From the NCBI RefSeq assembly GCF_019565455.1, contig NZ_CP067377.1, positions 558,001-622,000 on the forward strand: DNA of 64,000 nt, read 5' to 3'. Made by a program: the position numbers and the translations under genes. This document shows, in pieces, positions 1 to 9,632 of this stretch. Positions within the stretch are counted from its first letter, which is position 1. Each line of letters begins with the position of its first letter. The DNA comes from Flavobacterium oreochromis. Lineage in GTDB: Bacteria; Bacteroidota; Bacteroidia; Flavobacteriales; Flavobacteriaceae. The notes under the pieces are model-generated. The model saw only the letters and a program-made list of their open reading frames with translations, did no database searches and was not told where the DNA came from.

Positions 1-629
1 CCACGCAAAAACAAGGTTTTTTTATCATAATGATTTTCAAATGGTAATGCCTCGCCTATAACTGAAGTGTTTTGAGTAAATACTTTTAAATTAAATCGAA
101 AACCTAATTGCCCCGGTTCTACCCAGTACAAATTCTTCAACAAAAACTGACGTGTACCGAAATCCGTTATAAATTTAGAAAGAATTGTTTCAACATCTGT
201 ACGTGATGGTTTTATAGAAAAATCTACTGCATTTAATGCTTCTAAAATAGTTTGATGATGGGGAGCATAATACTTTGGTCCAATATCTGCAACAATTAAC
301 CTTTCAACCAAATCAGGACAAGTAGTAGCTAATAGCATGGCAACTTTCCCTCCCATTGAATGACCAATTACAGAAATATCTGATAAATTATATTGTTTAC
401 AATAATTAACGACATCTTGCACCATACCGCTATAACTCCAATCAGAGGTATGAAAACTCTTTCCATGATTACGCATGTCTAAAGCGTGAACTTCAAAACC
501 TTGCTCAGCATATTGTGCCGCCAAAGTTTTCCAGTTATCAGACATCCCTAGGAAGCCGTGAATGACAACTAACTGACCTTTTAATTCTGCTATTGAATTT
601 ATTATATTACTATGTAATTCTGTATTCAT
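1..629 (-). CDS. Alpha/beta-fold hydrolase (YbfF-like esterase), 3' end outside window
   Basis: Reading leftward from the ATG at 629, the frame stays open to base 1, giving about 209 residues without a stop, so the C-terminus lies outside the window. The start MNTELHSN leads into an HGFLG oxyanion-type turn near residue 24. A nucleophile elbow GHSMGG follows near residue 97, in a sequence typical of alpha/beta hydrolases. The closest family I recognise is the YbfF/proline iminopeptidase-like esterases of about 255 aa. The expected Asp/His of the triad would be in the missing part. Substrate is unknown. It is transcribed in the same direction as pdxJ, behind a decayed small gene. Confidence 0.85.
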   Translation of the reverse strand, partial: MNTELHSNIINSIAELKGQLVVIHGFLGMSDNWKTLAAQYAEQGFEVHALDMRNHGKSFHTSDWSYSGMVQDVVNYCKQYNLSDISVIGHSMGGKVAMLLATTCPDLVERLIVADIGPKYYAPHHQTILEALNAVDFSIKPSRTDVETILSKFITDFGTRQFLLKNLYWVEPGQLGFRFNLKVFTQNTSVIGEALPFENHYDKKTLFLR

Positions 630-704
630 ATACTTTTTTTTGGTATATTATTCACAAGCACTTCCTTCTAAAATTCTCAAAATGATTATTTATCAATGAT
701 GTGT

Positions 705-1170
705 TTAATATATATTTTTTCGGAAATTCTTACTATTTTTTTTAATCCTACAAAGTGTATCTCCTTTTATTTTAAATTCTTCACTAACTTTTACACTTGA
801 TGGAGTAGCAAAATCAAGGAATATTCTTTCACATTTTGAGGAACTTTTAATAATTAATTTTCTTTTACAATAAAATTATAAAAAGTAAAACTATGAAGTC
901 ATTTGATAAAATCAAAATTATTTAGCTGATCGGATTTCTCCTCTAAATAAAAATATTTTATTGATGTTTGAACCGTTTTATTTTCATTAAACTTGATTAA
1001 ATCTACCGTAATTTGATTTTTATATTTTTTATAAAGTAAAAACAGTATATCTCTAGAAACATATAGTTCTTTATAATCTATTTTAGCATTTAAATCGTTA
1101 TCTGTTCAGATCTAGTTATCACAGATGAACAGCCAGCAAAACATATGGCTAAAAAAGACTTAACAACCAT
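705..1170 (-). pseudogene. Remnant of a small lipoprotein gene, frame-broken
   Basis: From the ATG at 1170 the minus strand encodes MVVKSFLAICFAGCSS, a short signal peptide with a plausible lipobox ending FAGC. That frame stops after about 26 codons. A second frame continues from about 1115 (NDLNAKIDYKELYVSRD...) to a stop at 899. The span 899-1170 is 272 bases, one short of a multiple of three, so one indel near 1110-1125 would join them into a protein of about 90 aa. A further open stretch of about 50 codons in another frame ends at 705 (…CERIFLDFATPSSVKVSEE…) and may be a more decayed tail of the same gene. I recognise no family. It could be a pseudogene or a sequencing error. Confidence 0.4.
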
Positions 1171-1248
1171 TTTCAAACATATTTCAAAATTTAATATTGG
1201 CTATAATATTAGAACTAAAAATTGAAATTTATTTTTTATATTTTACAA

Positions 1249-1980
1249 TTAGACCAACTTCAACTTCCTCAAATACATATTTACGACATTCTCTAAGCCT
1301 AGATACAAGGATTCTGAAATTAAAGCGTGACCAATAGACACTTCTAGTAAGCCAGGGATATTTTGATTAAAAAACGCAATATTATCTAAGCTTAAATCAT
1401 GACCAGCATTAACCCCTAAACCTAATTCATTTGCCAATTTAGCAGATGCCACATAAGGCAAAATCCCCTCTTTGTTCCCTAAACTGTATTCGTGAGCAAA
1501 ACTTTCGGTGTATAGCTCAATTCTATCAGTTCCTGTTTCCTTAGCACCTTCAATCATCTTTAACACTGGATCCACAAAAATAGAAGTTCTAATTCCGTTG
1601 CGTTGAAACTCAGCAATGACATCTTTTAAATAAGTTTGATGTGTGATGGTATCCCAACCCGCATTAGAAGTTAATGCTCCAATTGCATCAGGAACTAATG
1701 TTACCTGTGTAGGTTTACATTCTAAAACTAAATCTATAAAATTATGTTGTGGATTTCCCTCTATATTATATTCCGTATAGACCACTTCTTTTAAATCACG
1801 TGCATCTTGATACCTAATATGACGCTCATCAGGTCTTGGATGTATTGTGATACCTTCCGCTCCAAAGTTCTGAATACGTTTTGCCGCTTCTATCACATTA
1901 GGTGTATTACCCCCACGCGAATTACGCAACGTAGCAATCTTATTTATGTTTACACTGAGTTTACAATTATTTTGAGTCAT
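1249..1980 (-). CDS. pdxJ: Pyridoxine 5'-phosphate synthase PdxJ
   Basis: The product is 243 aa, the usual PdxJ length. PdxJ condenses 1-deoxy-xylulose 5-phosphate with 3-amino-2-oxopropyl phosphate to make pyridoxine 5'-phosphate, in the cytoplasmic DXP-dependent vitamin B6 pathway. Family hallmarks are visible: the N-terminal SVNINKIATLRNSRGG, the HPRPDERHI loop near residue 47, the EL.TESFAHEY region, and the C-terminal GHDLSLDN…VSIGHALISESL phosphate-binding part of the TIM barrel. The ATG at 1980 fits the family N-terminus. Two promoter-like -7 boxes lie just upstream (2008-2023). The next gene upstream, the CBS protein, is divergent. Confidence 0.97.
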   Translation of the reverse strand: MTQNNCKLSVNINKIATLRNSRGGNTPNVIEAAKRIQNFGAEGITIHPRPDERHIRYQDARDLKEVVYTEYNIEGNPQHNFIDLVLECKPTQVTLVPDAIGALTSNAGWDTITHQTYLKDVIAEFQRNGIRTSIFVDPVLKMIEGAKETGTDRIELYTESFAHEYSLGNKEGILPYVASAKLANELGLGVNAGHDLSLDNIAFFNQNIPGLLEVSIGHALISESLYLGLENVVNMYLRKLKLV

Positions 1981-2007
1981 TTAAAAACATATTTTTATAA
2001 AAGACAA

Positions 2008-2023
2008 CAAAAATACAAACTTA
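2008..2023 (-). promoter_or_regulatory. Candidate pdxJ promoter (two adjacent TAnnTTTG boxes)
   Basis: On the minus strand TAAGTTTG (2023-2016) is followed directly by TATTTTTG (2015-2008). Both match the Bacteroidetes -7 consensus TAnnTTTG, and they lie 27-43 bases before the pdxJ ATG at 1980. No clear TTTG -33 element was found. Confidence 0.4.
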
Positions 2024-2104
2024 CGCACGGGTCTTATGTAATTTTTTAATTATTTTGCAATTAAATAATAATTCAGAAATATTTTTAAACGACATTATTT
2101 ATAA

Positions 2105-2764
2105 ATGAATACACTAATAGACTATATTAACCATGACTTTGCTCCACTAGACATTAACGAAGAGGTAGCTACAGCACAGGATTTTTTTACGGATTATCCA
2201 TTTTCGCATTTTCCTATAGTTGAAAATGGTATTTTTATAGGCAATGTATCAGCAGAAGATGTTGATGGATTTGATTTTAGTAAAAATTTAGCTGAATACC
2301 GACACACTTTTGAAACTTTCTTTACCAGAAGCAACTCCGTATTATTAGATGTCTTAGATGATTTTGCGAAAAATGAAACGAATATTATTCCTGTATTAGA
2401 TTTAAACAATCAATACATCGGATATTATGAGTTAGAAGATGTAATACGCGTGTTTAACGAAACTCCTTTTCTTCGTGAATTAGGAGGAATTATAATCATT
2501 GAAAAAGGGATAAATGATTACTCTTTTAGTCAAATTGCACAGATAGTAGAAGGTAATAATGGAAAATTACTAGGTGCTTTCATTTCAAATTCAGATACAG
2601 AAAAAATTCAAATTACATTAAAATTAGGAGAAGGCAGCCTTAACGATATTATTCAAACATTCCGCCGTTATGATTACGAAATCATATCAGAACATCAAGA
2701 AGACGAACATTTAAAAACACTTAAAGAACGCTCTGATTATTTAGACAAATACCTAAATATTTAA
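2105..2764 (+). CDS. CBS-domain protein
   Basis: This 219-aa protein has two N-terminal CBS motifs, at about residues 15-70 (ATAQDFFTDYPFSHFPIVENGIFIGNVS) and 75-130 (IIPVLDLNNQYIGYYELEDV). CBS pairs usually bind adenosyl ligands. The C-terminal 80 residues (IIIIEKGINDYSFSQIAQIVE…) resemble an ACT-like regulatory fold. It begins the strand switch from pdxJ and lies 74 bases before nadK, an order I recognise from Flavobacteriaceae. The exact role is unknown, and a ligand-sensing role is inference from the CBS pair. Confidence 0.85.
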   Translation: MNTLIDYINHDFAPLDINEEVATAQDFFTDYPFSHFPIVENGIFIGNVSAEDVDGFDFSKNLAEYRHTFETFFTRSNSVLLDVLDDFAKNETNIIPVLDLNNQYIGYYELEDVIRVFNETPFLRELGGIIIIEKGINDYSFSQIAQIVEGNNGKLLGAFISNSDTEKIQITLKLGEGSLNDIIQTFRRYDYEIISEHQEDEHLKTLKERSDYLDKYLNI

Positions 2765-2838
2765 TCATAACATTACGATTCATCAAAAATTTTGGTGCTT
2801 AAATATTAATTGCTTTTTACCGAAACAGAAACAAAACC

Positions 2839-3723
2839 ATGAAAGTAGCCATTTACGGTCAGTATTATCAAAACACAACTGCACCTATCATAGAAAGATT
2901 AATTCATTTTCTTAAAACAAACGCAATACTCTTTTCGATTGAGGCTAATTTCTTAAAAATTCTTCAAGACAATCAGATTATTACAAACCCTGTAGAAACA
3001 TTTGACCGACATACTGATTTAGATATTTCTTACGATATGGTACTCAGTGTAGGGGGAGATGGCACTTTTCTTAGAGCCGCTACATTTGTTAGAGATTCTG
3101 GAATTCCTATCTTAGGAATAAATGCTGGTAGATTAGGTTTTCTAGCAAATGTTCAACAAGAAAATATTGAAAAATTCTTAGCACTCGTACTGGAAAAAAA
3201 ATATACTGTTTCAGAAAGAACACTTCTTAGTGTAAGTTGCTCGCCCTCATTAAGTTCATTAGAAGATATAAATTTTGCTATGAACGAAATTACAATAAGT
3301 CGTAAAGATACCACCTCTATGATAACCATAGAAACCTATCTAAATGATGAATATCTAACATCTTATTGGGCAGACGGATTAATTATATCTACTCCTACTG
3401 GTTCTACTGGTTACTCCTTAAGTTGCGGTGGTCCCATTTTAACACCAGAAACAGAAAGTTTTGTAATTACACCTATTGCTCCACATAATTTAAATGCTAG
3501 ACCAATGGTTATTCCTGACACTACTGTATTAAAATTAAAAGTAACAGGTCGAGAAGAAAACTATTTAGTTTCATTAGATTCAAGAATTAATTCTGTTAAG
3601 AATGAAAGTATCTTAACAATTAAAAAAACAGCTTTTAAAATCAAAATGGTAGAAATAACAGAAGAAAGCTTTTTAAAAACATTAAGAAAAAAACTACTAT
3701 TTGGTGAAGATAGGAGAAATTAA
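2839..3723 (+). CDS. nadK: NAD kinase
   Basis: The 294-aa product phosphorylates NAD to NADP in the cytoplasm using ATP. The signature VGGDGTFLRAA lies near residues 72-82, followed by INAGRLGFLA and NE.TISR. The second signature DGLIISTPTGSTGYSLSCGGPI is near residues 180-200. Length and motif order match bacterial PpnK. It follows the CBS gene by 74 bases in the same direction and is probably co-transcribed with it. The next gene, DUF6089, has its own promoter-like element. Confidence 0.97.
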   Translation: MKVAIYGQYYQNTTAPIIERLIHFLKTNAILFSIEANFLKILQDNQIITNPVETFDRHTDLDISYDMVLSVGGDGTFLRAATFVRDSGIPILGINAGRLGFLANVQQENIEKFLALVLEKKYTVSERTLLSVSCSPSLSSLEDINFAMNEITISRKDTTSMITIETYLNDEYLTSYWADGLIISTPTGSTGYSLSCGGPILTPETESFVITPIAPHNLNARPMVIPDTTVLKLKVTGREENYLVSLDSRINSVKNESILTIKKTAFKIKMVEITEESFLKTLRKKLLFGEDRRN

Positions 3724-3800
3724 GACCTAAAATACTAGCAAACAAACTTTTTCGTTAATAAATAAGTTTACAAATTAAAACTAACAAATCGACAATTCAC

Positions 3801-3830
3801 TTTGTGGAGTGTTCATAATTACTATATTTG
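3801..3830 (+). promoter_or_regulatory. Bacteroidetes-type promoter before the DUF6089-uppS-bamA run
   Basis: TTTG at 3801-3804 and TATATTTG at 3823-3830 match the -33/-7 consensus TTTG…TAnnTTTG, with 18 bases between the boxes. Transcription would start a few bases past 3830, shortly before the ATG at 3846. This argues against a TTG start at 3828, which lies inside the -7 box. Confidence 0.65.
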
Positions 3831-3845
3831 CAACCTATTATAAAA

Positions 3846-4529
3846 ATGAAAAAGTTAGCACACATTCTCCTGCTTATTTTGACTTTCAGTCAAAACCACG
3901 CTCAATTACACGAAATAGGTGTTTTTGGAGGGGGCAGTAACTACGTTGGTGATATTGGAAGCACCCTGTTTGTATCACCGAAAGATCCTACCTTTGGTGT
4001 TATTTACAAATGGAATAAAAGTAAAAGACATGCTTGGCGTTTTTCTGCTATAACAAGTACGATTAGCGGTGATGACTCTAGTTCAGACCAATCAGCAAGA
4101 AAAGAACGCGGTTATTCTTTTCAAAATAAAATATCTGAATTATCAGCAGGTTTAGAATTTAATTTTTTTGATTTTAACCTCCACGATAACAACTTTATTC
4201 TTACACCTTATATTCATTCTGGATTAAGTTTTTTTAACTATAGAAATTTATACTTCAAGAATGATAACGTCTCTTCAAAAGAGAATTCTTGGTCATTTGC
4301 TATCCCCATGACGGCAGGCATAAAGATGAAATTAACAAACAGTCTAATCTTAGGATTAGAAACCAGTTTTCACTATACTTTTATTGATGATCTAGACGGA
4401 AGTTTACCTAAAGATGATACTATGAAGAATTTTTCCTTTGGAAACACTAACAGCAATGATTGGTACACTTTTACTGGTGCAACTTTAACTTATACTTTCG
4501 GAAAAAATCCTTGTTATTGTAAGAATTAA
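3846..4529 (+). CDS. DUF6089-type outer-membrane beta-barrel protein
   Basis: From the ATG at 3846 the product is 227 aa with a signal peptide ([20 protein letters not shown]). The rest is an alternating beta-rich sequence with typical barrel strands ([34 protein letters not shown]). In Flavobacteriaceae a DUF6089 protein regularly precedes uppS and bamA, as here. Its role is unknown, and an envelope-assembly role is only suggested by the neighbours. The TTG at 3828 is rejected as a start because it lies within the -7 promoter box. The stop overlaps the uppS start by one base (TAATG). Confidence 0.85.
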   Translation: MKKLAHILLLILTFSQNHAQLHEIGVFGGGSNYVGDIGSTLFVSPKDPTFGVIYKWNKSKRHAWRFSAITSTISGDDSSSDQSARKERGYSFQNKISELSAGLEFNFFDFNLHDNNFILTPYIHSGLSFFNYRNLYFKNDNVSSKENSWSFAIPMTAGIKMKLTNSLILGLETSFHYTFIDDLDGSLPKDDTMKNFSFGNTNSNDWYTFTGATLTYTFGKNPCYCKN

Positions 4530-5267
4530 TGAATTTAATAGATAAAATAAACAAAGACAACTTACCACAACATCTTGCCATTATCATGGATGGAAATGGC
4601 CGTTGGGCAAAACAAAAGGAATGCTTCGCGTTTTCGGTCACGAAAACGGCACAAAATCTGTACGTGTTACAGTAGAAACTTGTGTTAAATTAGGCATTAA
4701 AAACTTAACTCTTTATACCTTTTCTACTGAAAATTGGAATCGCCCAAAACTAGAAGTAGAAACATTAATGAAAATACTCGTATCTTCTTTAAAAAAAGAA
4801 CTAGATACTTTTATCAAACACAATATTAAACTAAACAGTATAGGTAATTTAGATTCACTTCCTAATAATGTACGTAAAGAACTACTAGAAGTAATTGAAA
4901 AAACTAAAAATAATAACCAAATGACGCTAACCTTAGCATTAAGTTATGGTTCGCGCGAAGAAATCTTAAATGCTGTTAAAAAAATATCTGATAAAGTTAA
5001 AAATAATATAATTTCAATTGAGAGTATTGACGAATCAATTTTTAATAATCATCTTTACACACATGATTTACCAGAAGTAGATTTAGTAATACGAACAAGT
5101 GGCGAACATAGAATCAGTAATTTTTTACTTTGGCAGATAGCATATGCTGAATTTTATTTTACGGATGTGTTATGGCCTGATTTTAGTGAAAAAGATTTAT
5201 ATGAAGCCCTCATTAGCTATCAAAAAGAGAACGTAGATTTGGAAAAACAAGTGAGCAAGTTAAATAA
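4529..5267 (+). CDS. uppS: Isoprenyl (undecaprenyl) diphosphate synthase, two homopolymer frameshifts
   Basis: UppS adds isopentenyl units to farnesyl diphosphate to make the C55 carrier lipid for peptidoglycan. The ATG at 4529 overlaps the previous stop and gives [10 protein letters not shown]…[15 protein letters not shown], containing the catalytic Asp of the DGNGRWAK signature. The frame then breaks in an A run near 4609-4618 and continues one frame over as [11 protein letters not shown]…[14 protein letters not shown]…[27 protein letters not shown] second break in an A run near 5222-5226 restores the expected ending [13 protein letters not shown] and a stop at 5267. With one A added at each site the protein is 246 aa, the normal family length. 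Because the gene is essential, these are probably sequence errors. Confidence 0.93.
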
Positions 5268-7932
5268 TTTTACACGAGTTAAAAGCAGCATACAATTTAT
5301 GCTGCTCATTGCATTTACAAGTATTACTATAAACGTAAAAGCACAAGAAAGACTAACCATTGAAAATGGTAAATCATATGTACTAAAAAAAGTAAATGTA
5401 ACAGGTAAAGTTACCTATAACGAACAAACAATTGTTACGTTTACTGGTCTATCAAAAGGACAAACTATAACAGTCCCTGGAGAGGAAATTAGTAATTCCA
5501 TTAAAAAACTGTGGAAACTAGGGCTATACAACAATGTCAACTTCTATGTAGATAAAATAGAAGGAGATAGTATTTCTCTTGAACTAAATCTAAATGAATT
5601 ACCAAAACTTAACAATGTTAAAATTATTGGTGTTAAAAAAGGAGCACAGGAATCTTTAATTAAAGATAATGGACTTACTTCTGAAAAAATAGTAAATGAA
5701 AACCTTTTAACTACAACAAAATATTATATTGAGAATAAATATAAAAAAGAAGGTTATTTCAATACAAAAGTAAACATAAGCACTGTGGAAGACACTACTA
5801 CGATAAATCATGTAAATATGGTAGTAAATGTAGACAGAGGAAAAAAAGTTCGTATTAAAGATATAGAGCTAATAGGTAATGATGAGCTAAAAAAAGGCAT
5901 TTTACTTCGTTCGATGAAGGATACTCGTCATATAAGCCTAATGAATTTCTTGAAATTAAAATCAATGAAATTTAAAAGAGATAAATACAAAGATGATTTA
6001 AATTTATTAATCAGTAAGTATAAAGAAAACGGTTATCGTGATGCGAGAATAAAATCAGATACTGTTGTATACAATCCTAAAACAAATAAGGTTTCCATAA
6101 AAATCAATCTTGAAGAAGGTAAAAAATATTATTTTGGTGACATCAACTTTACAGGAAATACAGTTTATAACGACCAAATTTTATCAAAATATTTAGGAAT
6201 TAGAAAAGGAGATGTGTATAACAGCGTTTTATTAGACAAAAGAATTGCAGACAAAACACAGCCTGACGGAGACGATATAACCAATTTGTACCAAAACAAC
6301 GGTTACTTATTTTCAAACATTAACCCTGTTGAAGTTAAGACAGAAAATAATCAAATTGACTTAGACATTAGAATTGTAGAGGGGCCTTTAGCTCATTTCA
6401 ACAAGATATCAGTAGTAGGTAATGACAAAACAAATGATAAAGTAATTTATCGTGAATTAAGAACCAAACCAGGAGAAGTCTATAGTAAAGAAAATTTAGT
6501 AAGAACAATCCGTGAAATTGGGCAATTAGGCTTTTTTGATGCAGAAGCTATAAAACCAGATTTTGAAAATGTGGATCCAGCAGGTGGTACTGTAGATATC
6601 AAATACCACGTTGCTGAAAAAGGAGCAAGTCAAATTGAACTACAAGGTGGTTACGGTGGAGGAGGTTTCATTGGTACTTTAGGATTATCATTTAACAATT
6701 TTGCTCTAAGTAACATCTTCAAGAAAAATGCTTATAGACCGCTTCCTATGGGAGATGGACAAAAGCTGTCTTTACGTTTACAAGCAAGTTCATACTTTCA
6801 AACTTATAGTTTTTCATTTGCAGAACCTTGGTTTGGAGGTAAAAAACCAGTTCAATTTTCAGGCTCGTTATCATACAGTAAACAATTTTCAAATAACTTT
6901 ATAAGTAATAGCGTAGATAGATCAAGAAGTTTCAATATTTTCACAGCTTCTGTAGGTATCGCTAAGAGATTACAGTTTCCAGATGACTACTTTGTCCTTT
7001 CACAAGCAGTTACATACCAACATTATGATTTAAACAATTATAATATTGGATTGTTTACATTTGGTAATGGTACTTCTAGAAACCTATCGTATACTATTGG
7101 ATTAACCCGTAACAATAAAGGCGTAAATCCCATATTCCCTACACATGGTTCTGAATTTAGTGTAACCGCTAAACTTACACCCCCTTATTCATACTTCAAT
7201 GGAGTAGATTATCAAAATCTTGGAAATTTACCAGAAAATAAATTATACGCTACAACTTCTTCTGAAACATATAATGTAGGAGATCCACTAATCAACAATA
7301 ATGGTGTATTAACAAAAGCTAATTCTATTGAAGAAGCGTCTGCAGATCCTGCTAAAGTAGATCAACAAAAATTTAATTGGTTAGAATATTACAAGATAAA
7401 AGTGAAAGCAGAATGGTTTTCTAAGATATATGAAAAACTAACACTACGCACACTAGGAGAGTTTGGTTTTATGGGAGCTTATAATAATAAAAGAGGTCTA
7501 GTTCCCTTTGAACGTTTTTATTTAGGCGGTGATGGTTTAGCTAATTTTGCCATGGATGGTAGAGAAACAATCCAGTTAAGAGGTTATCCTAATAACTCAT
7601 TAACTCCTACTATTACGCAAGGAGATAGAGCAGGTCAACAAATAGGAGGTACTGCATTTAATAAATTTTCATTAGAATTGCGCTACCCAATTACATTAAA
7701 ACAAGCAGCATCTATATACATGATGGCTTTTGTAGAAGCTGGAGCGGCTTTTGAAGGATTTAAATCATATAATCCATTCGCTTTAAAACGTTCTGCTGGT
7801 GTTGGTCTGCGTGTTTTCATGCCTGCATTTGGTCTTTTAGGAATTGATTTTGCTCATGGATTTGACCCTATTAATATAGGGGGAACAAAATCAGGCTGGC
7901 AAACACATTTTATCATAGGACAACAATTTTAA
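5251..7932 (+). CDS. bamA: Outer-membrane protein assembly factor BamA
   Basis: BamA inserts beta-barrel proteins into the outer membrane. POTRA repeats fill roughly residues 40-460 (for example VKIIGVKKGAQESLI, IKDIELIGNDELKKGILLRSMKD, NKISVVGNDKTNDKVIYRELRTKPGEVYS). The Omp85 barrel follows (GGYGGGGFIGTLGLSFNNFALSN, and a late RFYLGGDGLANFAMDGRE segment like the substrate-exit loop region), ending FIIGQQF. The GTG at 5251 gives a signal peptide with a basic n-region ([16 protein letters not shown]…KAQ). The ATG at 5299 is an alternative but leaves no charged n-region. From 5251 the product is 893 aa. The open frame also reads back into uppS only because of the uppS frameshift. Confidence 0.93.
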   Translation: MSKLNNFTRVKSSIQFMLLIAFTSITINVKAQERLTIENGKSYVLKKVNVTGKVTYNEQTIVTFTGLSKGQTITVPGEEISNSIKKLWKLGLYNNVNFYVDKIEGDSISLELNLNELPKLNNVKIIGVKKGAQESLIKDNGLTSEKIVNENLLTTTKYYIENKYKKEGYFNTKVNISTVEDTTTINHVNMVVNVDRGKKVRIKDIELIGNDELKKGILLRSMKDTRHISLMNFLKLKSMKFKRDKYKDDLNLLISKYKENGYRDARIKSDTVVYNPKTNKVSIKINLEEGKKYYFGDINFTGNTVYNDQILSKYLGIRKGDVYNSVLLDKRIADKTQPDGDDITNLYQNNGYLFSNINPVEVKTENNQIDLDIRIVEGPLAHFNKISVVGNDKTNDKVIYRELRTKPGEVYSKENLVRTIREIGQLGFFDAEAIKPDFENVDPAGGTVDIKYHVAEKGASQIELQGGYGGGGFIGTLGLSFNNFALSNIFKKNAYRPLPMGDGQKLSLRLQASSYFQTYSFSFAEPWFGGKKPVQFSGSLSYSKQFSNNFISNSVDRSRSFNIFTASVGIAKRLQFPDDYFVLSQAVTYQHYDLNNYNIGLFTFGNGTSRNLSYTIGLTRNNKGVNPIFPTHGSEFSVTAKLTPPYSYFNGVDYQNLGNLPENKLYATTSSETYNVGDPLINNNGVLTKANSIEEASADPAKVDQQKFNWLEYYKIKVKAEWFSKIYEKLTLRTLGEFGFMGAYNNKRGLVPFERFYLGGDGLANFAMDGRETIQLRGYPNNSLTPTITQGDRAGQQIGGTAFNKFSLELRYPITLKQAASIYMMAFVEAGAAFEGFKSYNPFALKRSAGVGLRVFMPAFGLLGIDFAHGFDPINIGGTKSGWQTHFIIGQQF

Positions 7933-7996
7933 TTATATTTGACGTTATCTATAATATCAAATATATAAGTTAATAGCTTGTGAAAATTAAAAAAAT

Positions 7997-9036
7997 ATGA
8001 AAAGAATCTTCTTAATATTAGGGTTGTTTACCATAACCAATATAATAGGACAGACCAAAACAGGTCTAAAAATTGGGTATATTGACATGGAATATATCCT
8101 AGAAAACACACCTGATTATAAAGAAGCTTCTTCTCAATTAGAAGAGAAAGCACAAAAATGGAAACAAGATATTGAAACTAAAAAAAATGCTATTAATAAA
8201 CTTAAAGATGCTTTAAAAAGCGAAAGCGCTTTACTAACGAAAGAGCTAATTAAAGAAAGAGAAGAAGAAATTAAGTTTCAAGAAAACCAATTATTAGATT
8301 ATCAACAAAAACGTTTTGGATCAAGAGGTGATTTAGCATTGCAAAAAGAAGCTATCCTAAAACCAGTACAAGATCAAGTATTTAATGCAGTTCAGGATTT
8401 AGCTGAAAAAAACAATACGATTATATATTTGATAAATCTTCTGCACAAATGACTATGCTATTCTCTGCAAAAAGGTTTGATCTTAGCGACCAAATTGTTC
8501 GAGTTATAACTAGAGCCGAAAAAAGAGAAGAACTAAGCAAAAAACAACAAAAAGCTCTAGAGGAAAAAGAGGCAAAAGAAGATGATGTTTCTGAAAACCC
8601 AAGCCTTGCAGAGCGAAAAAAAATATTAGATGAAAAAAGATCTCGTCGTGAACAAATATTAGAATCTAGACGTTTAGAGACTGAGAAAAAAAGAAAAGAA
8701 TATGAAGAAAAAAAGAAAAAACAGTTAGAGGAACAAGAAGCTAAAAAAACTGGCACAACTATTGATTCCCCTACAAGCAATAATCTTCCTCAAACCAGCA
8801 ATATACCGAATGCACAAACGGTTAGTTTTAATAAAAGAGAAGATAAAAAAATAAATCAAGACTCTATTCGAATTGTACGCGAAACGGCAAAGCAAGAATT
8901 AATAGAAAAAAATAAAAAAAACCTTGAAGAAAGGAAAAAAGCGTTAGAGGAAAGAAAGAAAAAAATTCTAGAAGAAAAAGAAGCTCAACGCAAAGCTCAA
9001 GAAGAGAAAGCAAAAGAAAAAAAGAGTACTAATTAA
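7997..9036 (+). CDS. OmpH/Skp-family periplasmic chaperone, long form, one frameshift
   Basis: Skp/OmpH proteins hold unfolded outer-membrane proteins in the periplasm before delivery to BamA. The start MKRIFLILGLFTITNIIGQ is a signal peptide, followed by LKIGYIDMEYILENTPDYKEA, the typical OmpH opening, and a long charged coiled coil. The frame breaks in the A run at about 8407-8412. Adding one A restores KQYDYIFDKSSAQMTMLFSAK, which leads into the second half starting near 8449. The second half is a very Lys/Glu-rich helix (EERKKALEERKKKILEEKE). The joined product is about 346 aa, roughly twice the length of the following OmpH, with the extra length in the charged tail. A TATATTTG box at 7934-7941 may be its promoter. 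Confidence 0.88.
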
Positions 9037-9061
9037 TTTTTAACTATACTAAACACTTTAG

Positions 9062-9553
9062 ATGATGAAACAATTGAAATCTTTATTAATTGCGACTGTA
9101 ATGTTTTTAGGTATCAGCGGAATGAATGCGCAATCAAAAACAGCTCATATTGATGTTCAGCAATTACTTTCAAAAATGCCCGAAATGACTGCTGCTAAAG
9201 CACAGTTAGAAACTTTAAGCAAAACTTTAGATGCTGAGTATTCAAAGATGGTAACTGAATACCAAACTAAAATGAAAAAATACGAAAGTGAAGCTCAAAC
9301 TGCTGGTGATGCTGAAAATGAAAAAAGAGCTAAAGAAATGCAAGATATGGGACAAAGAATCCAACAATATCGTGACAATGCTCAAAAACAAATTTCTGAC
9401 AAAGAAACAGAAATTGTAAAACCTATTATGGAAAAAGCAAAAGCAGCTGTAATTAAAGTAGCACGCGCGAAAGGATTCCAATATGTAATGGATTCTTCTG
9501 CTTTAATCTTAGCAGATGGACCAAACTTATTTGAAGATGTGAAAAAGAATTAA
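9062..9553 (+). CDS. OmpH/Skp-family periplasmic chaperone
   Basis: This 163-aa protein has a signal peptide ending at …SGMNAQ, then KTAHIDVQQLLSKMPEMTAAKAQLETLSK, a long alpha-helical hairpin (residues about 45-130), and a closing ARAKGFQYVMDSSALILADG typical of OmpH. Length is that of normal Skp. It follows the long OmpH by 25 bases in the same direction, in the usual bamA-ompH-ompH order, and ends before a strong terminator. The ATG at 9062 is followed directly by another at 9065, and either could be used. Confidence 0.93.
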   Translation: MMKQLKSLLIATVMFLGISGMNAQSKTAHIDVQQLLSKMPEMTAAKAQLETLSKTLDAEYSKMVTEYQTKMKKYESEAQTAGDAENEKRAKEMQDMGQRIQQYRDNAQKQISDKETEIVKPIMEKAKAAVIKVARAKGFQYVMDSSALILADGPNLFEDVKKN

Positions 9554-9583
9554 AATTCTAATTTCATCAAAATAAATTACTAA

Positions 9584-9620
9584 AAACTGTCTTGTTGTTT
9601 TCTTCAAGGCAGTTTTTTTT
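9584..9620 (+). terminator. Rho-independent terminator after the bamA-ompH run
   Basis: Arms AAACTGTCTTG (9584-9594) and CAAGGCAGTTT (9605-9615) pair with one G-U, followed by an uninterrupted T run to 9620. It closes the uppS/bamA/ompH transcription unit. Confidence 0.9.
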
Positions 9621-9632
9621 TATTTTTGTTTT

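Noticed and set aside
3828..3845. Upstream TTG start for the DUF6089 protein
   Set aside because: The TTG lies inside the TATATTTG promoter box, so it would not be in the mRNA. The ATG at 3846 begins a proper signal peptide.
4603..7932. A single 1109-aa protein joining UppS to BamA
   Set aside because: The join exists only because two one-base losses in uppS shift it into the bamA frame. Restoring them gives a normal UppS ending in TSEQVK with a stop at 5267, and a separate BamA with its own signal peptide.
8421..8780. Serine/phenylalanine-rich minus-strand open frame opposite ompH
   Set aside because: It is the antisense of the Lys/Glu-rich coiled coil in OmpH. The composition (SFFFFSS runs) is the reverse complement of AAA/GAA codons.
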